From assembly GCF_002224125.1 (NCBI RefSeq), contig NZ_NCSM01000038.1, positions 10,324 to 20,607 of the forward strand: a stretch of DNA of 10,284 nucleotides, in the 5' to 3' direction. Origin of the DNA: Streptomyces sp. NBS 14/10. GTDB lineage: Bacteria > Actinomycetota > Actinomycetes > Streptomycetales > Streptomycetaceae. Within the stretch, counting starts at the first letter, position 1, and every line of letters starts with the position of its first letter. The translations under genes and the position numbers were made by a program. Positions 5,280 through 10,284 of the stretch are shown here, piece after piece. The notes below the pieces were generated by a model. It was given only the letters and a program-made list of their open reading frames with translations. It had not been told where the DNA came from and did no database searches.

Positions 5280-7325
5280 TCAGTCGGTGCTGTCCGCGGG
5301 CGGTGGACTGTCGGCGTTGTTCCGCTCGATCCATGCCTTCCCGTCGGCCGCGATGCCCTCCAGGAGACGGAACGTATGGGCGAAGCCGGCCGCGTCGAGG
5401 TTGATCTGCGAGAGGTCCCGGGCGTTCTCGTACGGTTCGAGCTGGTGGCTGTCGGCGTCCTTGATCCGGATGGTTCTGGCCGGGCCGTTGGAGAGGAGCA
5501 GCGCCATCTCGTAGCCGATGCGGTCGTCCTCGGTGACCTGCACGGAGGAGAACGCGTTGAAGCGGTAGTTGGTGCGTTGTTCGCCCGGGCGAGTGGCGCG
5601 GGCGAAGTCGACTTCGGTGCTGATCTCGCGGATACCGTTCCGTGTGGCCAGGAACAGCCGGAGGGTGTATCGGGAGTAGCGCCAGGGGCCGCCTCGGCGC
5701 CGTGCTCGTCTGTAGGGGCGTGCCGGTGTTGTCAGGATCGTGTGGGCGATGATGTCGTACCAGGTGAGCTGGTGGTGACGGAGCACATCGGCGGTGAACA
5801 GGACCTTGTCGTAGCTGAGCCACGCCTCCATCTCGGCGTCGGAGGGTCGGATGGCTTCCAGGTGCTCCTTCCAGCGCTGGAACTCCTCCTCACGCGCGTA
5901 CATCCGCCGGTGGTACTCCTGCGTCTCCTCGGCGAACCGCTGTTCCTCGCTGCGTATGTGCAGCCACACCGACGCTGCCCGGCGCCCGCTCCCGATGGCG
6001 CCGATGAACACGGCGAAGGTCAGGAGGCCGTGGAGCGCACTCGCCGAACCTGTCGCGGCGGTGACGGTGACGGCCAGGGATGTGAGGCCCAAGACGGCGA
6101 GGGCGGGCACGCAGGCGAGTTTCGTCGTCACCGGAGTCCGGTACTGCTGCCGGTGGGCGAACAGCGTGCCGTTGTTGTGGCGGTCCTTGGCGTCCCGGGC
6201 CAGGTAGCGGATCAGCCAGTTGACCCGGTCGACGCTGATTCTGCTCTCCCGGTAGAGGAACGCGACCTCGGCGGCCAGAACGGCGCTGATGCCAGTGGTG
6301 TGGGCGAGCCACTCGGGCCGGTCGAACCCGTGCGGCACGTACGTGCCGAAGTAGTGCTCGAAGGACTTGCGGACGCCGCGGGTGAACCCGTCCGCCGCGA
6401 GGGTCCCGCCGCCCGCGGACGCGGGGGAGGGAACGGCCGGGGAGTGGGCCGGATCCGGTACCGGCTCCTGGTTCGACGCTTGGCCCAGCTCCTGCTCCTT
6501 GGCCTGGAGCCGGTGCTTCTTGTGCCACCATCGCTGGCCGAACCGGGCGGCGAGGAATCCGGTGCCGAGCGCGATCAGCAGCTCGACGATCGCGGTCAGC
6601 GGCTCCGCGATCACTGCCGAGATCCCGAGGAATCCCGCGGTGACGACGAACAGACCGGTCCAGGCCGCCAGGCGAGGACGGTGATGGAAGGCGGTGCTCT
6701 CCTCGGGAGGCCGGGTCCGTGCCCCGATGGGATCGGGCTCGAAGTAGTACCGGACCCGCCGGGAGCGGTCACCACGGAACTGCCCGGCCTTGGCGAGCTC
6801 GCAGATCTCGGCCCACAGGGTGGCTTTTGTCCGGCTGGTGAGCACGAGGTCGAGGTGGTGGACGATCAGGTCACGCTGGGGCGGTGCCAGATCCCTCAGC
6901 CGCTTCAGCACAGCGGCGGTCTCACTGTCAGCTTTGCCGGGCAGTGCCAGCAGATCGAAGACGACCTGCAGACCGGGTTTCCAGTCATTGTCCTCGGCGT
7001 AGCCCTGCATGACGTCCCGCGTCCGGTCCAGCTGACGGCGCTCCTCGGCACTGAGGTCGTGGTGGGCGCGTTTGCTGAGCATGGCGAGCACCCAGTGGAA
7101 GCGGATCTGCGGGCCGTCGTGGTCGTGGGTGATCGCGTCCCAGATCAGTTCCCGTGCCCGGCCGGGTAAGCCTTCTTCCAGACAGCGGACCCCGACCTCG
7201 TACTTCTTCTGGGGCGAAGCGTCCGGCGGGACGATGTTGATGGTGGAGTCGCGTACCACCGAGGCCTGGACGGCGACAAAGGAGTCATGCGCCTCGTTGT
7301 GCGTGGAGGGGAAGCCCTCGGTCAT
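5280..7325 (-). CDS. Uncharacterised 681-aa membrane protein with helical N-terminal domain
   Basis: Residues 1-40 include a beta-like VVRDSTINIV stretch. Residues about 40-180 are a helical, repeat-like domain (YEVGVRCLEEGLPGRARELIWDAI, then RFHWVLAMLSKR) that resembles a TPR-like fold by pattern only. Membrane segments fall at about 219-240 and 243-262, and again at about 402-424 and 430-446. Between the pairs is a Pro/Ala/Ser-rich linker (284-306) and a helical region. After the last helix comes a highly charged, probably coiled-coil stretch (457-492) and then a mixed alpha/beta soluble domain (about 500-665), containing WYDIIAHTIL and NYRFNAFSSVQVTEDDRIGYEMALL. The start ATG at 7325 overlaps the nucleosidase stop as ATGA, so translation of the two is coupled. 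I cannot assign an enzymatic activity. A membrane-anchored scaffold, sensor or pore partner of the nucleosidase is the best guess. Confidence 0.85.
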   Translation of the reverse strand: MTEGFPSTHNEAHDSFVAVQASVVRDSTINIVPPDASPQKKYEVGVRCLEEGLPGRARELIWDAITHDHDGPQIRFHWVLAMLSKRAHHDLSAEERRQLDRTRDVMQGYAEDNDWKPGLQVVFDLLALPGKADSETAAVLKRLRDLAPPQRDLIVHHLDLVLTSRTKATLWAEICELAKAGQFRGDRSRRVRYYFEPDPIGARTRPPEESTAFHHRPRLAAWTGLFVVTAGFLGISAVIAEPLTAIVELLIALGTGFLAARFGQRWWHKKHRLQAKEQELGQASNQEPVPDPAHSPAVPSPASAGGGTLAADGFTRGVRKSFEHYFGTYVPHGFDRPEWLAHTTGISAVLAAEVAFLYRESRISVDRVNWLIRYLARDAKDRHNNGTLFAHRQQYRTPVTTKLACVPALAVLGLTSLAVTVTAATGSASALHGLLTFAVFIGAIGSGRRAASVWLHIRSEEQRFAEETQEYHRRMYAREEEFQRWKEHLEAIRPSDAEMEAWLSYDKVLFTADVLRHHQLTWYDIIAHTILTTPARPYRRARRRGGPWRYSRYTLRLFLATRNGIREISTEVDFARATRPGEQRTNYRFNAFSSVQVTEDDRIGYEMALLLSNGPARTIRIKDADSHQLEPYENARDLSQINLDAAGFAHTFRLLEGIAADGKAWIERNNADSPPPADSTD

Positions 7326-8515
7326 GCCGGGTCACCCGCCGCCGCGCTCAGGGCCGCAAGACCGGCGGCCAGTTCCGGGTGGTTGTCGAGCAGGCCGCGT
7401 AACTTCCTGAGCGCCATAGCTGCCTTCTTCGGAGGCGCCGGGGCGTTCGCGGTGCACTTCTCCGCTGCGCGCCTCGCGATGCTCAGTTCGACCTGTGCCT
7501 CGTGGTGAATGTCCGCGTCGAGGGTCCCGTCAGCGTGGTGTCGTGTCAGGTGCTCACGGAAGCGGTCCAGCTCCGCGACCAGTTCCGTCGGGGTGGACGC
7601 CTTCGGAGTTGCCCCGCTGACGTGGACAGTGCTGCCGGTGACCTCTCCGGCCATGATTCCCACCGTGCTGGAAAAGGCCGTGTTGACGACGCTTCCGCTG
7701 CCCCTGCCAGTTCTGTCTTTCTGGGCCATGATGGTCCGCTCCTCTTCCTCTGCTTCCACTGCCAGTTCTGCTTCCTTGATCAGTTCCGCAGCCAGCCGTA
7801 CCGCGAAAGCCGCCGCGTTAGCCGCGGCGCGCGGTTGCCGCTCGCGGTCCTCCGCGCCGTTCTTCGTGCCGTCCGCCCGGTCACTGATGCCACGGATGAC
7901 GCCGACCGGCAGGCCGCTGAGATGGCCGGCCTGTGCCACGCCGGCGGCTTCCATGTCGATCGCGAACGCGTCGTTGTAGTGCTGCCGGAGCCATGCGGCC
8001 TCGGCGGAGTTCGCCGAGTTCTGCAGGACCTCACCAGCGGCTATCGGGCCGAAGTGCACCCGCGGCACTCCCCCGTTCTCCGGTGCGTGGCCGGCCCGGT
8101 CCGTCATCCGGGCCAGATGCTGGCCGAGCTGGATGATGGGGTGCGGTGCCTCCCACACCCGGGGCCGCGCCTTGAGCCCGTCGTCCTCGCTGGTCGCGCC
8201 GTGGTAGGCGTACACATAGGTGGCCATCACCACGTCGCCCAGCGCGATCGAGCTCCGCATGCGGCCGGCGACACCGACGAACAGCACGGCTGCCGGAGAG
8301 AAGTGCTCAATAGCGCGCTCCGCCAGCACTGCGGCCGAATGGTTCCCCTTGCTCGTCAGACCGAGTGCCACACGGCACGACGTGCCCGGCACGGTCCCGA
8401 CCTCGAACCGCGTGCCGCTCTTGTGTACGGTCACCTGCGGATCGCCCAGTTTCCGGTGCACGGCCTCGTATTCGAGATTGAGGGCGGTAAGAATCACCAC
8501 CAGGTCATTTAGCAT
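7322..8515 (-). CDS. MTAN/PNP-type nucleosidase with extra C-terminal domain
   Basis: Residues 1-250 are a nucleoside phosphorylase/nucleosidase of the MTA/SAH nucleosidase type, which cleaves the N-glycosidic bond of purine nucleosides or nucleotides. Visible signatures are LTALNLEYEAV (E15 or E17 as candidate for the N-terminal acidic residue), VGVAGRMRSSIALGDVVMA (81-98), IDMEAAGVAQ with E189, and IRGISDRAD with D212, the residue that protonates the purine in MTAN. The usual SGDxF segment is replaced by AAGEVLQNS. Residues 250-270 are a charged helix. Residues 275-300 are a Ser/Gly/Val-rich strand-like motif (SSTVGIMAGEVTGSTVHVSG), and 308-395 are helical, so the protein is about 150 residues longer than a plain MTAN. 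ATG 8515 has AAAGGAG 9 bases upstream, just inside the end of the regulator gene. Housekeeping MTA recycling is possible, but the extra domain and the membrane partner argue for a signalling or defence effector; PNP-type ATP nucleosidases are known from the Detocs defence system. Confidence 0.88.
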   Translation of the reverse strand: MLNDLVVILTALNLEYEAVHRKLGDPQVTVHKSGTRFEVGTVPGTSCRVALGLTSKGNHSAAVLAERAIEHFSPAAVLFVGVAGRMRSSIALGDVVMATYVYAYHGATSEDDGLKARPRVWEAPHPIIQLGQHLARMTDRAGHAPENGGVPRVHFGPIAAGEVLQNSANSAEAAWLRQHYNDAFAIDMEAAGVAQAGHLSGLPVGVIRGISDRADGTKNGAEDRERQPRAAANAAAFAVRLAAELIKEAELAVEAEEEERTIMAQKDRTGRGSGSVVNTAFSSTVGIMAGEVTGSTVHVSGATPKASTPTELVAELDRFREHLTRHHADGTLDADIHHEAQVELSIARRAAEKCTANAPAPPKKAAMALRKLRGLLDNHPELAAGLAALSAAAGDPA

Positions 8516-8521
8516 CTATTC

Positions 8522-9280
8522 TCACTCCTTTGCGTGTTCCTCTGTCTGTTCTTCCACCCGCTGTTCCGCCGGTGCCGGCACGGGCCGGACCAGCGGAGGC
8601 GAGAGCACCGTGGTCGGTCCCGCGCGGAACAGGCGTGCGGGGCGCCCCACCGTGGTCCTGCGTCCCATCCCGGCCGGAACGATGAACCCGTCCACGGCCT
8701 GGATCTTCCGGTAGAAATTCCGGGTGTCGAGCGTGACGCCCCACACCGCCTCGTACACCTGCCGCAACTCGGCGATGGTGAAAAGGTCTCCACAGAACGC
8801 CGTGGCCAGTGCGGAGAACTCGAGTTTCGTACGGGCGCGTTCAATTCCGTCCGTCACTATCCGATCGTGATCGAAAGCAAGCTTCACCTGCCCGGAAAGG
8901 ACCGTGTCCGCCGGAATCCATGAGGCATTCGCGGCATCCGTTCCCGCGACCGGCTCAGGAAGGCGCGGTGCGATCGCCAGATGCGCAACCGAGACGACCC
9001 GCCCACGCGGATCACGCCCTGGATCCCCATAGGTGCCCAACTGCTCCAGATGAAACTGCCGGGCATCAACAGCGGTCTCCTCGCCCAACTCACGGCGAGC
9101 GGCCTCCGGAATCGCCTCACCGGCATGGTTGAGGAAACCGCCGGGCAACGCCTGCATGCCCGCGAAGGGTTCCTTGCCCCGCTCCACGAGCAGGACACAC
9201 AGCCGCCCCTCACGCAACGTCAGGATTACAAGGTCAACTGTGAGCAGAACGGACGGCGGCGCCCAGGAATCATCACGCAT
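8522..9280 (-). CDS. NrtR-like transcriptional regulator (Nudix domain + winged helix)
   Basis: This 252-residue protein has the NrtR architecture. Residues 10-140 are a Nudix domain, with GMQALPGGFL, the Nudix-box region EAARRELGEETAV and the NrtR-like GTYGDPGRDPRGRVVSVAH. Residues about 150-220 are the winged-helix DNA-binding domain (FTIAELRQVYEAVWG, DTRNFYRKIQAVDGFI, GRPARLFR). The Nudix box is off consensus: one extra residue lies between the glycine and the first glutamate, and the glycine after EET is alanine (ETAV for ETGV). This fits a domain that binds a ligand such as ADP-ribose without hydrolysing it, as in characterised NrtR proteins. A charged tail (about 225-252) follows the winged helix. 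The ATG at 9280 has no ribosome binding site but lies 7 bases after a good -10 box, so the message is probably leaderless. It is the first gene of a minus-strand operon and stops 6 bp before the nucleosidase start. The family fit is strong; the regulon is inferred. Confidence 0.9.
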   Translation of the reverse strand: MRDDSWAPPSVLLTVDLVILTLREGRLCVLLVERGKEPFAGMQALPGGFLNHAGEAIPEAARRELGEETAVDARQFHLEQLGTYGDPGRDPRGRVVSVAHLAIAPRLPEPVAGTDAANASWIPADTVLSGQVKLAFDHDRIVTDGIERARTKLEFSALATAFCGDLFTIAELRQVYEAVWGVTLDTRNFYRKIQAVDGFIVPAGMGRRTTVGRPARLFRAGPTTVLSPPLVRPVPAPAEQRVEEQTEEHAKE

Positions 9281-9287
9281 GGTGCCG

Positions 9288-9316
9288 ACCGTATCGGATT
9301 GCTGTCACATTGACAA
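9288..9316 (-). promoter_or_regulatory. Predicted leaderless promoter of the NrtR-like operon
   Basis: On the minus strand TTGTCA (9316-9311) and TACGGT (9293-9288) are separated by 17 bases, matching the TTGACA/TANNNT pattern of Streptomyces vegetative promoters. The -10 ends 7 bases before the ATG at 9280, so transcription would begin at or next to the start codon. No ribosome binding site is present. Confidence 0.55.
9303..9315. promoter_or_regulatory. Candidate operator overlapping the -35 box
   Basis: TGTCA and TGACA form a perfect 5-bp inverted repeat with a 3-base CAT spacer, lying over the predicted -35 of the regulator promoter. It is a plausible autoregulatory site for the NrtR-like protein, though shorter than typical NrtR operators. 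Confidence 0.4.
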
Positions 9317-9403
9317 TATGTTTCCTCGATCCGCCCTCTGCGGCAGATCGCCTCCACGACCCGGACGAGCAAGAACCGGGCGAGTGGTGCAACCCCCGGT
9401 AAC

Positions 9404-9730
9404 GTGCGGGCGTATCTGTTGAAGGCGAACGGGTGCGTCATCGGCTACCTGACCGCCCACGACGCCAACCGGCACCGCCGCTGGGATCTGATCGAAGGGT
9501 CCTCGCCCGGCGACCAAGGCGACACCCTGCGCCCGCGCGTCATCCTGATCTGGGTGGCGGACGTCTACCGCCATCGGGGAGTCGGCGCCGCGCTCGTGCA
9601 GGCACTCGTGGACGACTTCGGATGCCACGTTGCCGATGCGTACTGGTCGACCCCGATCAGTGACGCTGGCCAGCTCTCGTCCGAGGGCATCTGGATCAGC
9701 TGGCCCGCAGGCAGACTTCAGCGCCGCTGA
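9404..9730 (+). CDS. Short GNAT-family acetyltransferase, probably truncated
   Basis: This 108-residue product carries the C-terminal half of a GNAT fold: a strand PRVILIWVADVY, then RHRGVGAALVQALVDDF (R56-A62 matches the R/QxxGxG/A acetyl-CoA pyrophosphate loop), then AYWSTPISDAG. The first helices of a normal GNAT domain (about 140-150 residues) are missing. The frame stays open upstream to a TGA at 9311-9313 and reads plausibly protein-like (RPLRQIASTTRTSK), but no ATG/GTG start with a ribosome binding site is there, so the GTG at 9404 is only the best available start. The end looks altered as well: after SDAGQL the family usually has several more residues before the GIWIS segment, and the last ten residues (WPAGRLQRR) run into the transposase remnant. 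It diverges from the NrtR-like operon. Substrate unknown; it may be a pseudogene. Confidence 0.6.
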   Translation: MRAYLLKANGCVIGYLTAHDANRHRRWDLIEGSSPGDQGDTLRPRVILIWVADVYRHRGVGAALVQALVDDFGCHVADAYWSTPISDAGQLSSEGIWISWPAGRLQRR

Positions 9731-9737
9731 TCAGCGG
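9724..9737. repeat. Perfect 14-bp palindrome at the GNAT/transposase junction
   Basis: CCGCTGATCAGCGG is self-complementary and contains the GNAT stop codon. It may mark the junction with, or the end of, the transposase-bearing element; as a cruciform or terminator it would be short. Confidence 0.4.
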
Positions 9738-9794
9738 ACACCAGCCCGAACAGCGGCCGGTCCAGCACCTCGTGCGGTGAAGTCCAGATATTGA

Positions 9795-10284
9795 GCGGGC
9801 GTGGGCCTCGTCGTAGATGAGGATTCGGTCGAGGATCTCGCGGCGGAGGGTGCCCACGACTCTTTCGCAGATCGCGTTCGCTCTCGGTGCCCGGGGCGGG
9901 CTGAGCAGGACCTCCACGTCGTCTGCCTCGAAGACGGCGTCGAAAGACCGGGTGTACTTCGAGTCCCGGTCCCGGAGGAGGAAGCGCAGTGAGTCCATCC
10001 GGCAGCCCAATGTCATGGCGAGATTCCTCGCCTGCTGCGTGGCCCACTCGGCGGTGGGGCGCCGGCGAGGTGAACGCGTCGGGTGCCGTGCTCGATGAAG
10101 ATCAGGGCGTACAGGCGTTTGAGTGACACGGTGTCGAGGTGCAGGAAGTCGGTGGCGACGATGCCGTGGGCCTGGGCGGAGAGGAACTGGCGCCAAGTGG
10201 GGCCGGAGCGTTGAGGGGCAGGGTCGATGCCGGCAGCGTGCAGGATCTCCCAGACGGTGGATGGGGCGATCGAGTAGCCGAGGC
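9795..10284 (-). pseudogene. Remnant of a second IS3/IS481-like transposase, frameshifted and truncated
   Basis: The minus strand from the right edge reads LGYSIAPSTVWEILHAAGIDPAPQ, then GIVATDFLHLDTV (first catalytic Asp) and LYALIFIEHGTRRVHLAGA. The frame then breaks at about 10055-10065, where bases appear to be missing, and continues in another frame as PTAEWATQQARNLAMTLG, LLRDRDSKY (second Asp) and ANAICERVVGTLRREIL (Glu); 34 residues separate the last two, so it is DD34E. After IYDEAHAR, near 9795, the family C-terminus is replaced by unrelated sequence, and the N-terminal half lies beyond the window. It is of the same general family as the transposase at 2636-3734 but clearly a different element. 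It is not functional as it stands. No terminal inverted repeat was identified on the left side. Confidence 0.8.

Noticed and set aside
5199..7169. Very long plus-strand open frame (656 codons) opposite the membrane-protein gene
   Set aside because: It mirrors the 681-aa gene; the translation is low-complexity (Gly/Val/Glu/Arg-rich) with no domain, which is typical antisense openness in high-GC DNA, while the minus strand has operon structure and membrane segments.
7502..8512. Plus-strand open frame of 336 codons opposite the nucleosidase
   Set aside because: It is a shadow of a gene with clear MTAN motifs on the other strand.
1..10284. CRISPR arrays, tRNA or rRNA genes
   Set aside because: No regularly spaced direct repeats and no tRNA-like or rRNA-like segment were seen on either strand.

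Overview
The window is high-GC DNA with strong G/C bias at third codon positions, Streptomyces-like ribosome binding sites and gene families (Rrf2, NrtR, short-chain dehydrogenase) typical of Streptomyces or a close actinomycete. It looks like an accessory chromosomal or plasmid region: two related DDE transposases, both broken, several gene remnants, and functional genes packed on the minus strand between them. No rRNA, tRNA or CRISPR array was seen.

Layout. Positions 1-200 hold the possible tail of a plus-strand gene. A small minus-strand protein with paired Cys and His residues follows (198-371). Next is a two-gene minus-strand unit: an imidazolonepropionase-like amidohydrolase (458-1711) and an Rrf2-family repressor (1895-2338). 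Each gene is preceded by the same 9-7-9 palindrome (1826-1850 and 2364-2388), so the repressor probably controls itself and the amidohydrolase. A 19-bp exact inverted repeat flanks this unit (440-458 and 2437-2455). An insertion sequence with 28-bp terminal inverted repeats fills 2507-3769; its transposase keeps the DDE triad but has a frameshift near the C-terminus. Two hairpins and a 5'-truncated short-chain dehydrogenase remnant follow (to 4150), then about 450 bp without a recognisable gene.

The most interesting part is 4600-9280, minus strand. A NrtR-like regulator (Nudix domain plus winged helix, 8522-9280) is transcribed from what looks like a leaderless promoter with a palindrome over its -35 box. 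It is followed 6 bp later by an MTAN/PNP-type nucleosidase with an extra C-terminal region (7322-8515), whose stop overlaps by ATGA the start of a 681-residue four-helix membrane protein of unknown function (5280-7325). After a hairpin comes a second four-helix membrane protein (4600-5130). My inference is that a sensor of an ADP-ribose/NAD-type ligand controls a nucleosidase that is translationally coupled to a membrane partner, which would make this a candidate nucleotide-centred stress or defence module. The sequence supports the operon and the domains; the function is a hypothesis.

The right edge holds a short, probably truncated GNAT acetyltransferase (9404-9730) whose altered end runs into a second, frameshifted transposase remnant that continues beyond the window.
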